Source: Pseudomonadota bacterium
GTDB lineage: Bacteria; Myxococcota_A; UBA9160; PR03
Length of the DNA: 46,108 nucleotides
Direction of reading: 5' to 3'
Assembly (NCBI GenBank): GCA_003576805.1
Contig: QEVM01000023.1
Location: 1 to 46,108, forward strand
Shown: in pieces, positions 23,794 to 36,748 of the stretch
How the letters are laid out: every line of letters begins with the position of its first letter
Position numbering within the stretch: position 1 is the stretch's first letter
Program-made: the position numbers and the translations under genes
The notes under the pieces: model-generated
Seen by the model: the letters and a program-made list of their open reading frames with translations, nothing else
What the model was told of the DNA's origin: nothing
The model's database searches: none

Positions 23794-24699
23794 TCACTCT
23801 TCAAAGTAGTCGGAATCGATCCGCTTCACCTCGTACGAACGCACCGGCGCGACTCCGACGTCGTGGTCGATCATCAGGCGCGCGAGCGTGGCCCCGTCGA
23901 TCAGAACGATCTTGCTCTCGATGCGCGACACGTAGTCGAGCGCATCGGCCGAGTACGCGGCGGTGGTGATGAAGACGCCCTTCCGTGCGCGGTGTCCCTG
24001 CAGCGCGCCGGCGAATTTCTGGATCTCAGGGCGCCCGACCGTCGACTCCCACTTCTTCGCCTGGATGTAGATGGCGTCGAGGCCGAGGCGATCTTCTTTG
24101 ATGATCCCGTCGATGCCGCCATCGCCACTCCGCCCGATCGCCTGACCGGCATCCCGAAGCGTGCCGCCGTATCCCATGCGAACGAGCAGCTCCACGACGA
24201 GGCGCTCGAAGAAGGCCGGCGATGCCGCCTTCACTTGATCGAGGAGCTCGGCTTCGAGGTCTGCGCGAAGCCGCTGGTAAGCGCCTTCGAGTGCCTCCTC
24301 GGGCGTCTCGTCGGTCGATGTCGCGGCATCGGGAGCGCGCTCCGTGCGATCGTGACGGAGCTCGCGGAACGCAATGAACTCCGGAAACTGCTCGAGGAAG
24401 GCGACGTCGATCTTTCTCGGGTTCGCAGCGAGAACGGACCGGCCGCGCTCGGTGATCCGGAAGAACCCCCGCCGCGTGGACTCGATGAGGCCGGCCTTCT
24501 TCAGATAGGTACGAGCCCAGCCCGCGCGGTTCCGGATGACCGTCGACTGCCCGCTTGGAACGAGCTGCTGTCGCTCGGCCTCGGTCAGCGCGAACTCACG
24601 CGAGACCGCATCGACGACTTCGCCGATCGAGTGCTCCTTCTCGTCCGCGACGAAGCGGAGGAGGGGAAGCATGACGGCTTGGTAGTCGGGGATGGGCAT
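23794..24699 (-). CDS. mrr: Mrr-type restriction endonuclease (type IV)
   Basis: This 301-residue protein has an N-terminal winged-helix Mrr_N domain (~8-95; G-W-A-R-T-Y-L-K-K-A-G-L-I and R-R-G-F-F-R-I-T). A C-terminal PD-(D/E)xK Mrr_cat domain follows (~155-280), with F-E-R-L-V-V-E-L-L-V-R-M-G-Y, G-D-G-G-I-D-G at 192-198 and Q-A-K at 213-215. All active-site residues are present. Mrr enzymes cut modified foreign DNA. It is on the same strand as SIR2-HerA, 175 nt downstream of herA across a structured spacer, and could be a third member of that defence operon (inference). Confidence 0.92.
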   Translation of the reverse strand: MPIPDYQAVMLPLLRFVADEKEHSIGEVVDAVSREFALTEAERQQLVPSGQSTVIRNRAGWARTYLKKAGLIESTRRGFFRITERGRSVLAANPRKIDVAFLEQFPEFIAFRELRHDRTERAPDAATSTDETPEEALEGAYQRLRADLEAELLDQVKAASPAFFERLVVELLVRMGYGGTLRDAGQAIGRSGDGGIDGIIKEDRLGLDAIYIQAKKWESTVGRPEIQKFAGALQGHRARKGVFITTAAYSADALDYVSRIESKIVLIDGATLARLMIDHDVGVAPVRSYEVKRIDSDYFEE

Positions 24700-24720
24700 G
24701 CGAGGTTCTCTTTGTGCGTT

Positions 24721-24800
24721 GCTCAACGCGCGGGTTAGCCCGCGAATGCAGCCCGGGTCGCTGCAATCGGCTCTTCGATGGCTACCAGCTTGCGTTAGGG
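24721..24800 (-). other. Structured palindromic spacer between herA and mrr, weakly attC-like
   Basis: Two perfect inner hairpins are visible: CGCGGG-TTAG-CCCGCG (24729-24744) and TGCAGC-CCGGGTC-GCTGCA (24747-24765). The outer ends pair imperfectly. On the plus strand GCTCAAC (24721-24727) fits RYYYAAC, and GTTAGGG (24794-24800) differs from GTTRRRY only in the last base; read on the minus strand the right end is GTTGAGC. AACGC at 24725-24729 pairs with GCGTT at 24792-24796, and TAGCC pairs with GGCTA further in. mrr starts 22 nt beyond. It could be a degenerate integron cassette site or just a terminator/attenuator cluster. Confidence 0.35.
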
Positions 24801-24874
24801 ACCGGAAAGCCGATGCCCTCCTGCAGAAGCGATGCTGTGAGCCGCTGAAGCGGAAGCCGGCCGGCCAGCTCGCA

Positions 24875-26665
24875 TTAAGCGAACCCTCCCGACGTTCGAG
24901 ATTGACGACGGAGAGTTTCGACCGCCGCCGCAACGGCTGCAGAGTCCGGATCGCTTTCTCCCCATTCCTGCCAGAAGGCTCGGGTCTGGCTCAGCGGCTC
25001 GATGGCTGGGAACTTCAGCTTGATTCGGGCGGGAAGGAGTATCGCGTCGCCCAGCAACAGTGCTTCTCCGGTGTCCAGTAGCGGCAAGCCGTCAAGCACG
25101 CCCGCCAGCGAGTCGGGCATCAGGCGCCGCACGACGTTCTGATCTTGATCGTTCGTCAGGCGAAGAACGAGGAAGTTGTTGCATTGGCTGAGGATGGTGC
25201 GGCTTACGTCTGAAGGTCGCTGGCTCACTACGAGCAGGGAGACGCCGTATTTGCGGCCTTCCTTTGCGATGCGCTCGAAGGAGACAAGGGCCTGCTTCTC
25301 GACTGCATCCGCGTCGTCCCGGGTGGGCAAGTACAAATGCGCTTCGTCACACACAAACACGAACGGCGTTCGCTTCTCCGCCTGCATCCAGAACTGCACG
25401 TCGTACAGCAGCCGCGCAAATACGCCTGTCACGATGGGGAGCACGTCCGACGGCACTTCCGAGAAGTCCACCACCTTTATGCCAAGGTCCTTCTCCCCCG
25501 CGGCAAGCAGTTTCGTGATTTGCTCCGCGAGCCAGTCGTACTTAAGCGCTGCCTCTGGCGGCTTAAACATGAAGCCATACCGTCGGTCCTCGATCTTGGA
25601 CTCAAGGCGGGAGATGAACCGCGTCAGTTTCCCATTCCAATCCCCTTTGATTTCGGCGTCCTTCTTCCCTGGCTTCGTGCCCGTGTCGTCGTCGCGCAGC
25701 TTCGCCAGCAGATCGGCGAGCTTATAGGGCACGGGGGAGTCCACGGTGAATGTGGCACGGACCGTCTCTTGCTTTTCATCGCGGAGCGTCGAGTCCTTGA
25801 GCTCCCGCACATGAGTCGTGAATCGCATCGCTTGGTTGGGCGCATTCTGATCGCTGCGATCCAAGATCATTGAAAGCATCTCTTCTCGGTTCAAGAGCCA
25901 GTACGGCAGGAAGAGCGTTCCTTGCTCTGGATTGGTTAGATCACCCGGACCTGCAATTTTGAATGCAGCTGCGATGGGCGATTGCGCCTTACCGCCTTCC
26001 GATTTAGGAGGCTTCGCGAGCGAGGCGTACTCGCCGTGCATGTCCAACACGATGATGTTTGCGTGCTTGCGCGCGTGCGCACGTTCGAGAACCAACGACA
26101 CCGCGCAGCTCTTCCCCGAGCCTGTGCTGCCAAGAATCGCCGCGTGCCTTTGGAAGAACCGATCACCGTTCGCTATAGCGGCGGCCGACTGATCAATGAG
26201 AAAATGGCCTAGCTCGAGTCTCTGCGTCTCGTCCAAGTCCCTTCCGAGCAACCCCATGAACCGCTGGAGGTTTCCGCCCTCGATCAGGAAGCACTCTCGA
26301 TCGATTTGGGGAAACGAATCAGCGCCTCGCTTGAACAGATTTCGAACGGTTCCCGTGATTGTGCGGTAGGTGCCGAGCAAGACAGCGCGAAGGCAATCAT
26401 CCGGCACGACCTCCACCGTCAGGGTTGCTGGTTCCATCGGATCAGGCTGAGCCGTCTGATCACGGAGCTGTCTCGTTACGCGCTCCGTCATGCCGATCAG
26501 GAACTCTTGCGCGGTCGCTCCCTGGATTGCGACGAGGCTGCCGACCGCAGCACGGGGCAAGAGTGCGGCGTTTTCCACCGCTATGAGTACGCGGCTAGTG
26601 TCAACAGAGGCTACCTTGCCGAGTCTGCTCGGGGCGTCGAACGTCAAGATGGGGGCATCGGTCAT
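24875..26665 (-). CDS. herA: HerA-family ATPase of a SIR2-HerA defence system
   Basis: This 596-residue HerA/FtsK-superfamily ATPase has an N-terminal HAS-barrel-like part (~8-130). Walker A is G-S-T-G-S-G-K-S at 179-186, V-L-D-M-H-G-E-Y follows, Walker B is V-F-V-C-D-E-A-H at ~437-443 and the sensor S-Q-R-P-S-D at 481-486. HerA proteins form hexamers that move DNA; with SIR2 partners they make the large anti-phage assembly known as Nezha. Its ATG overlaps the SIR2 stop by 4 nt, with GAGGAG eight bases before it. GC content is clearly lower than in the flanks, pointing to transfer. Confidence 0.92.
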   Translation of the reverse strand: MTDAPILTFDAPSRLGKVASVDTSRVLIAVENAALLPRAAVGSLVAIQGATAQEFLIGMTERVTRQLRDQTAQPDPMEPATLTVEVVPDDCLRAVLLGTYRTITGTVRNLFKRGADSFPQIDRECFLIEGGNLQRFMGLLGRDLDETQRLELGHFLIDQSAAAIANGDRFFQRHAAILGSTGSGKSCAVSLVLERAHARKHANIIVLDMHGEYASLAKPPKSEGGKAQSPIAAAFKIAGPGDLTNPEQGTLFLPYWLLNREEMLSMILDRSDQNAPNQAMRFTTHVRELKDSTLRDEKQETVRATFTVDSPVPYKLADLLAKLRDDDTGTKPGKKDAEIKGDWNGKLTRFISRLESKIEDRRYGFMFKPPEAALKYDWLAEQITKLLAAGEKDLGIKVVDFSEVPSDVLPIVTGVFARLLYDVQFWMQAEKRTPFVFVCDEAHLYLPTRDDADAVEKQALVSFERIAKEGRKYGVSLLVVSQRPSDVSRTILSQCNNFLVLRLTNDQDQNVVRRLMPDSLAGVLDGLPLLDTGEALLLGDAILLPARIKLKFPAIEPLSQTRAFWQEWGESDPDSAAVAAAVETLRRQSRTSGGFA

Positions 26666-27687
26666 GTGAGTAGCTCCTCTGCCAGGACACCCAGATCCCA
26701 GAGATCGGGTCCCTGCCTCTCTAACCGGCCTCCCTTTGTCACCACCGCGACTCCTGCCCGTGCGTCCGGTTTCGACAAACAAACACAGCGCGGCGATTGC
26801 TCTGCCAGCCTCTCGACCCTTGGGCTGATTGCTTGGTTCAAGATCAGCGTGGGCGTACCGTCCTGGATCCGCTTCTCTAGATGGGTCTGCAGGTGATCGT
26901 CATTAAACCCGTAGCCCACGACTAGCAGACGGCCGGCGCGCTTGATGTAGTCGTTGGCCAAGTCGCGATGCTTGTCGAAGGGCGCGTTGTAGCCAGCTCG
27001 ATACTTGTTGATGCCGGGCGTGATCATGAGGCGTTCCGCATCCACATCCAAACTGCAACGTCTCGCCTCGTTGCCCGATTGATACCAGTCAAAGCTACCA
27101 TGTGGTTTCAGGACGATCGCACGCGGAAAGTGGTCAAGGACGGTGGTTCTGCCGCGAACTTTTATGCCCCGGCATGATCCCATATAACTTCGAATGTGAT
27201 CGAATGCGCCCGCATAGTGCCCGACGGCCGTGGTATCCACGTGGAAGCCCGCCATCTCGCATGCCACCTCTATGAGCCGATCATAATTGGGAGTCAGGAT
27301 TGGAAGCCCGCTTACTGGCTTCAAAACCCTCGCTAGAAATGTCGTCAGTCGAAGCGAGCGCTCACCACGAAGCACCGCGCTAATGACTTCACGTTCCTTC
27401 GGAATCAGCAGCTGGCATGTGCTCTTCGCGATCCAGCTTTCGAGCGTGTTCGATGGGGGATGGTTGAGCAGCGCGGCTTCCAGCCCCTCGACATCGAGAA
27501 CAGTCTTGATACGCGTCCAGAGGGTCGCGTCAGGACCCGTCAGTACGCCTGCGTTGCTACTGAGATGAGTCGCCAGAGCGGGCATTCCCGGGATCCCCTC
27601 GGCGGCGGATAGCCCGGACCCAATCACCAAGGCGAGGCCGTCGGTGAAGTGTTCCTGCACGAACCTAACCAGCGCGTCGAAGTCCAT
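26662..27687 (-). CDS. SIR2-domain defence NADase
   Basis: This 341-residue protein has the SIR2_2-type Rossmann layout. The NAD loop is L-V-I-G-S-G-L-S-A near 20-28, L-T-P-N-Y-D is at 131-136, L-K-P-H-G-S at 193-198 has the catalytic-type His196, and V-V-G-Y-G-F-N-D-D-H is near 257-265. In SIR2-HerA systems this subunit depletes NAD+ (and may cut DNA) upon phage infection. There is no zinc finger, as expected for defence SIR2. A GTG about 22 codons upstream is an alternative start. It is shorter than many relatives that carry extra C-terminal domains. It couples to herA by an ATGA overlap. Confidence 0.88.
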   Translation of the reverse strand: MDFDALVRFVQEHFTDGLALVIGSGLSAAEGIPGMPALATHLSSNAGVLTGPDATLWTRIKTVLDVEGLEAALLNHPPSNTLESWIAKSTCQLLIPKEREVISAVLRGERSLRLTTFLARVLKPVSGLPILTPNYDRLIEVACEMAGFHVDTTAVGHYAGAFDHIRSYMGSCRGIKVRGRTTVLDHFPRAIVLKPHGSFDWYQSGNEARRCSLDVDAERLMITPGINKYRAGYNAPFDKHRDLANDYIKRAGRLLVVGYGFNDDHLQTHLEKRIQDGTPTLILNQAISPRVERLAEQSPRCVCLSKPDARAGVAVVTKGGRLERQGPDLWDLGVLAEELLT

Positions 27688-27999
27688 CCGCGTACTCGAA
27701 TTCCAGGAGCTTTCTTGATTGATCTGCCCCTCAAGCTTCACGAGCCTTGAGGAAGGCAACGCTGGGTAGAACGACAGTCTGTGTGGGCTGCTCTGTCCGC
27801 TAAGCCAAATATACGAACGCCTCGCAGCTGTCCGCGCGCAGCCTATTGCGCTTCGCCAGACACTGCAATGGAACGCTTCGCGTTCTGTCGTGTGGGCATG
27901 TCGAGAGTCTGGTACTCCATCCGCTCCGGTTGAGGCACGCGCGTCGACCTGATCGCTCGCCGCGCGACCTACTTCTCGCCGCAGTCTATTCTCCTCCCA
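27688..27999. other. Divergent intergenic region between sir2 and lhr (312 bp)
   Basis: This stretch should hold the promoters of the defence operon (minus) and of lhr (plus). On the minus strand TATATT near 27811 is a possible -10 for sir2. A perfect 6-bp hairpin, GAACGC-TTC-GCGTTC, is at 27871-27885. I see no coding frame. The GC content rises from the island level toward chromosomal level across it. Confidence 0.4.
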
Positions 28000-32688
<4,689 letters not shown>

Positions 32689-32690
32689 CG

Positions 32691-33995
32691 ATGCACCGCT
32701 CCGCATTCGCCGCGCTCGCCACCTTCGCGTCGATCGCCGCGCTCCTGCTCGCCGCCACCGGCGCCGTCGCGCAGCCGTTCTCGTTCACGATGCTGGTGCG
32801 CACCGGCGCCGCGACGCCCGGCATCGGCGTCACCTTCGACCAGCTCGGCCCGCCCGTCATCGACCACGGCAACGTCGCGTTCTGCGGGCAGTCGTTCTCC
32901 AGTCCCGTCGCGGGCGGTTTCCATTTCGTGGATCCTGCCGGCGCCGTGACCGCGATCGCGACCGAGCAGACTCCGAGCCCGCTCGGCGGCAGCTTCCAGG
33001 ACCTCTGCATCGAGCCGAAGCCGCCGTCGATCGACGGGGACGAGGTCGCGTTCGTCGCGCGCAGCAGCGGGGGACTCGGCGTCTTCCGCTGGGACGGCGC
33101 CACGCTCGACACGATCGTCGACGAGGACACCGTCTTCCCGGACACGAGCGCCGACGTGCGCGGGTTCGAAGCGCCGTCGCTCGACGGGCGCGTCGCGATC
33201 ACGTGGAGCAACTCGCCGCAGTCTCCCAACTTCGCCGGCGTGTACTCGTTCGGGCCGTTGGGCCTCGAAGCGATCGCCGACACGAATCTTCCCGAAGACG
33301 ACGGCGCCCCCTTCTTCAACGTGAGCTTCGGCACCGTGAGCGGCCCCGAGTCGGGGCCGGGCGTCATCCTCGACAACGCCGCGTTCGCGTTCTGGGTGAA
33401 CCAGTCGCCGAGCGGGCCGCACTTCGTCTACCGGCGCCCCGTCGAGGCCGGCGTCGTCGGCGAGATCGAGCTGATCGCGGGGCCGAACAGCGAGGCGGAC
33501 GGCGGCGCGAAGCTGGTGGACGAGCCCATCTTCCCGCAGATGGATCGCAGCGATCGCACGCAGCTCTGCTTCCGGGACGGCGGCGCCGTCCCGCGCGTGT
33601 ACCGCTGGAACGGCGAAGCGATCGAGACGGTCGCCGACACGAGCGCACCGATCCCCGATGGCGACGGGACCTTCACGGGCTTCGGCATCCACTGCGCGAT
33701 CGACGACGGCGACGTCGTGTTCGTGGGCTACGGCGCGGACGGCCAGCAGGGCGTCTATCTCGCGCCGAGCATCGGCGGCCTCGTCGAGGTCGTCTCGACA
33801 AGCGACACGCTCGGCGGCGAGACGCCTTTCATCTTCCAGGTGAGCCGCGAGGCGATCTCGGACGGCGAGATCGCGTTCGAGGCGGCGGCCGGCTTCACGC
33901 GGGCGATCTGGGTGACGCGCGCGCCCGAAGCGGACGCGGCGCTCGCGGCGATCGTCGCCCTCGGCGCGCTCGCCGGGGTTCGACGGCGGCGCTAG
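32691..33995 (+). CDS. Secreted beta-propeller-like protein with PEP-CTERM-like tail
   Basis: This 434-residue protein has a signal peptide (to about residue 28, G-A-V-A-Q). The body consists of repeating blocks of the form D-G-x-V-A-F followed by G-V-Y/F-R-W and an I-A-D/I-V-D-x-x-T strand, as in the DUF7453-like repeat proteins. The tail A-P-E-A, hydrophobic helix and G-V-R-R-R-R has the three-part shape of PEP-CTERM but with P-E-A instead of P-E-P. GGGAGG precedes the ATG, which is only two bases after the lhr stop. It is probably a surface or outer-membrane-linked protein. Function unknown. Confidence 0.75.
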   Translation: MHRSAFAALATFASIAALLLAATGAVAQPFSFTMLVRTGAATPGIGVTFDQLGPPVIDHGNVAFCGQSFSSPVAGGFHFVDPAGAVTAIATEQTPSPLGGSFQDLCIEPKPPSIDGDEVAFVARSSGGLGVFRWDGATLDTIVDEDTVFPDTSADVRGFEAPSLDGRVAITWSNSPQSPNFAGVYSFGPLGLEAIADTNLPEDDGAPFFNVSFGTVSGPESGPGVILDNAAFAFWVNQSPSGPHFVYRRPVEAGVVGEIELIAGPNSEADGGAKLVDEPIFPQMDRSDRTQLCFRDGGAVPRVYRWNGEAIETVADTSAPIPDGDGTFTGFGIHCAIDDGDVVFVGYGADGQQGVYLAPSIGGLVEVVSTSDTLGGETPFIFQVSREAISDGEIAFEAAAGFTRAIWVTRAPEADAALAAIVALGALAGVRRRR

Positions 33996-34004
33996 ACCCG
34001 GCGG

Positions 34005-34877
34005 GTGCCCGAGGGCGACACCGTCCACAAGCTCGTGAACGCGATGCGGCCGCTCCTCGAGGGGCGCGCGCTGGCGAAGCTGTGGCTGCGCGATCGCGGC
34101 GACGTGCCGGAGCTCGCCGGCGAACGCGTCGCGGAGGTCGCGGCGCTCGGCAAGCACTTCCTGTTCGTGCTCGGCGAGCGCGCCGTGCTGCACGTCCACC
34201 TCGGCATGAACGGCAAGTGGCTGCGCTACGCGCGGGGCCAGCGTTGGACGCGCTCGGCCGCGACCGCGGTCGTGCGGCTCGACACCGCGGACTGGAGCTT
34301 CGTGTGCCACCAGGCGCCGGTGTGCGAATTGCTGCGGCGACGCGACGTCGCGCTGCACCCGGTGCTCTCGCGGCTCGGTCCGGACCTGCTCGCGCCGGAG
34401 ATCGACCTCGATCTCGTCGTCGCGCGCGCGCGGCGGCGCGAGGCGCGCAGCGCGGCCGAGCTGCTGCTCGACCAGCGCGTCGCGTGCGGCGTCGGCAACG
34501 TCTACAAGAGCGAAGTGCTGTTCGCGGAGCGCGTGCACCCGGAGCGCGATCCGCGCACGCTGGGCGACGACGCGATCGCCGCGCTCTACGCGACGGCGCG
34601 TTCGCTGCTGCGCCAGAACCTCGGCGGCTGGAAGCGCACGACGGTGCGGGCGCTCGCGCCCGGCGAGTCGCTGCCGCTCGGCATGCCGCGCCTCTTCGTC
34701 TACGGACGGGGCGGCGAGCCGTGCCTGCGCTGCGGCGCGCGCATCGCGTCGCGGCTGCACGGCGACGACGCGCGCTCCACCTACTGGTGTCCGCGCTGCC
34801 AGCCCGCGCAGGGCGCGGCCGGCGCGGGGCGCGGGCCGTACGCGGCGTCGCACGGTTCCCCGCGCGGCGCCGCGTAG
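34005..34877 (+). CDS. nei: Fpg/Nei-family DNA glycosylase
   Basis: This 290-residue protein starts at GTG with M-P-E-G-D-T-V-H; Pro2 and Glu3 are the catalytic residues of Fpg/Nei enzymes, and D-T after G is the Nei (endonuclease VIII) form. G-K-H-F-L-F gives the conserved Lys. V-G-N-V-Y-K-S-E is the H2TH region, and a C-terminal zinc finger has C-L-R-C then C-P-R-C. It removes oxidised bases, mainly pyrimidines, and nicks the abasic site. It starts nine bases after the stop of the preceding gene. The last ~25 residues are a low-complexity tail. Confidence 0.92.
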   Translation: MPEGDTVHKLVNAMRPLLEGRALAKLWLRDRGDVPELAGERVAEVAALGKHFLFVLGERAVLHVHLGMNGKWLRYARGQRWTRSAATAVVRLDTADWSFVCHQAPVCELLRRRDVALHPVLSRLGPDLLAPEIDLDLVVARARRREARSAAELLLDQRVACGVGNVYKSEVLFAERVHPERDPRTLGDDAIAALYATARSLLRQNLGGWKRTTVRALAPGESLPLGMPRLFVYGRGGEPCLRCGARIASRLHGDDARSTYWCPRCQPAQGAAGAGRGPYAASHGSPRGAA

Positions 34878-34896
34878 GCCCGTCCCATCCCCCCGT

Positions 34897-36351
34897 TCAG
34901 CGCCGGCTCGCCTGCTTGCCCGCGACGGCGTCGAGGCGCGCGACCAGCGCCTCGACCTTGTAGCGGAGCGGCGCGCGCTCGAGCAGCTCGCGCTCGACCG
35001 TGCGAACGGCGTTCGCGACCGCCGTGTGATTGCGCCCGAACAGCTTGCCGATGTGCGCGAGCGAAGCGTGCGTGTACCGCGTGCACAGGTACATCGCGAT
35101 CTGGCGCGGCACGAGCACCTCGCGGCGGCGCGTGCGCGACGCGAGCGCCGCGGCGCTCGTCTGGAACGCGCTCGCGACGGTGTCCACGATGCGCTCGGGC
35201 TCCAGCCCCGTCGCGGCGACGCGCGGCAGCACCTTGCGCAACGCCGACTCGACGAGGTCCATGTCGATCGTGCGCTTCATCAGCGACGCGCTCGCCACGA
35301 GCTGGATCAGCACGGCTTCGAGATCGCGCACGCTGCCCGGCACGGCGTCGACGAGGCGGTCGATCGATCCCTCCGGGAGACGCACGCCGCCGGCGGCCGC
35401 CTTGGCGCGCAGGATCGCGGCGCGCAGCTTGCGGTCGGGCGGGTCGATCTCCGCGCAGAAGCCGCTCGCCATGCGAGAAGCGAGCCGCGGATCGACGTCG
35501 GGGATGTCCTTGGGCATGCGCTCGCCCGTCAGCAGCACGCGCGCGCCGCGCTGCGCCAGGTGTTCGAGCGTGTGCAACAGCTCGAGCTGCGTCTGCTTCT
35601 TGCCGCGCAAGAACTGCACGTCCTCGAGCACGAGCAGGTCGCACTCGCGGCGGTAACGCCGTTTGAACTCCGCGGTGCGGTCGGCGCGGATCGCGCCGAG
35701 CAGCTCGTTCGTGAACTGTTCGCCGGTGGCGTACACGACGCGCGCGCCGAGCTCCCTGCGCGCCTCGTTGGCGGCGGCCAGCGCCAGGTGGCTCTTGCCG
35801 AGGCCCGAGCCCGCGACCAGATACAGCGGGCTCATCGCGATCTGCCGGCCGCGCGCGAGCGCCAGGCACGCCTCGCGCGCGAGCGAGTTGGCGTCTCCCA
35901 CGACGAAGCTCTCGAAGCTCTGCTGCGGGAGGTCGGCGCGCGCGACGTGCACGCTCGCCGGTCGAGACGGCGTCTCGGACGCGCGCGCCGGAAGCGTGCG
36001 CGGTCGCGGCTCGGGCGCGCGCGCGCCTTGCATCGGCACGCGGTGATCGGGCGCGACCGCGACGGCGCGCAGCTCGACGTCCGCCTCTGCTTCGTCCTCG
36101 CGCGCCGACTCGTGCACGTCGAGCGCGATCGCCACGACGCGCCCCGCTTCGGCGGCGACGGCCGCTTCGATGCGGTGCAAGAACTGCTTCCGGATGCGTT
36201 CGCGATGGAACGCGCCCGGGCACGAGATTCGCAAACCCTCGTCGCTCGCTTCCGGGCGGAGTGGATGAATCCACGCCGACAGGAACTGCGGCGAGAGCTC
36301 GCGCGCAAGACGGCGTACGGCGCCGTCCCAGACCTGAGGGGGACAGGTCAT
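34897..36351 (-). CDS. dnaA: Chromosomal replication initiator DnaA (divergent)
   Basis: This ~484-residue protein has DnaA domains I/II (1 to ~140) and an AAA+ domain with Walker A G-S-G-L-G-K-S (181-187), E-Q-F-T-N-E-L and L-V-L-E-D-V-Q-F (Glu in place of the first Asp of the usual L-I-D-D). Domain IV is a helix-turn-helix with I-G-K-L-F-G-R-N-H-T-A-V-A-N-A-V. The DnaA signature normally reads F-G-G-R-D-H-T-T-V, so one Gly is missing and Asp is Asn. The ATG at 36351 is chosen; an in-frame GTG at 36375 is possible. Neither dnaN, recF nor gyrB is next to it. It could be the main or a second DnaA. Confidence 0.9.
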   Translation of the reverse strand: MTCPPQVWDGAVRRLARELSPQFLSAWIHPLRPEASDEGLRISCPGAFHRERIRKQFLHRIEAAVAAEAGRVVAIALDVHESAREDEAEADVELRAVAVAPDHRVPMQGARAPEPRPRTLPARASETPSRPASVHVARADLPQQSFESFVVGDANSLAREACLALARGRQIAMSPLYLVAGSGLGKSHLALAAANEARRELGARVVYATGEQFTNELLGAIRADRTAEFKRRYRRECDLLVLEDVQFLRGKKQTQLELLHTLEHLAQRGARVLLTGERMPKDIPDVDPRLASRMASGFCAEIDPPDRKLRAAILRAKAAAGGVRLPEGSIDRLVDAVPGSVRDLEAVLIQLVASASLMKRTIDMDLVESALRKVLPRVAATGLEPERIVDTVASAFQTSAAALASRTRRREVLVPRQIAMYLCTRYTHASLAHIGKLFGRNHTAVANAVRTVERELLERAPLRYKVEALVARLDAVAGKQASRR

Positions 36352-36368
36352 GCGACGATTCCCGAGTC

Positions 36369-36393
36369 CGATCACCAGGAGGGGCGGTGATCG
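36369..36393. promoter_or_regulatory. Inverted repeat at the dnaA 5' end
   Basis: Perfect 8-bp arms CGATCACC and GGTGATCG are separated by nine bases. The repeat lies 18-42 bp before the preferred dnaA start, overlapping the alternative GTG at 36375. It could be a repressor operator or an mRNA hairpin controlling translation. Confidence 0.45.
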
Positions 36394-36748
36394 TAGTCAG
36401 AGTTTTTGTTGGTTGGGTTGCCCCGCGTCTTTCGAACGTGAACCGTCGAAAGCGGGCGGAGTAGACCATACGGCGTCGTCGATCGCAAGAGGGAAAAACG
36501 CGCGGAACGCGCATGCAAAGCGACACCGTCGTGAGACAGTGCGAGACGACGACTCGACGTCGGAGAACTCGTGTTTGCAAGTCGCATCGCGCTTCGATTC
36601 CGAGAACTTCGGCGCGCGCGCGAAGAGCGGATCGAACGTGCGCGACGTGTGCGCGCGCACCGCGCTGCAGCGTGCGGCGTCGCGATGCGCGCCGCGCAGA
36701 TCCGAGATTTCTCGCGTTTACGACGATTTTCGAGGTGCGAAAAAAATC
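36394..36748. other. dnaA upstream region, no gene seen
   Basis: This ~355-bp stretch is AT-richer than its neighbours, with runs such as GTTTTTGTTGG just left of it and CGAAAAAAATCTC near 36740. It contains no coding frame with protein-like composition and no copies of the standard DnaA box TTATCCACA that I can find. It must hold the dnaA promoter; an origin here is not supported. Confidence 0.4.

Noticed and set aside
36352..36748. A replication origin next to dnaA
   Set aside because: No standard or near-standard DnaA boxes and no clear AT-rich unwinding element were seen; only moderate AT enrichment.
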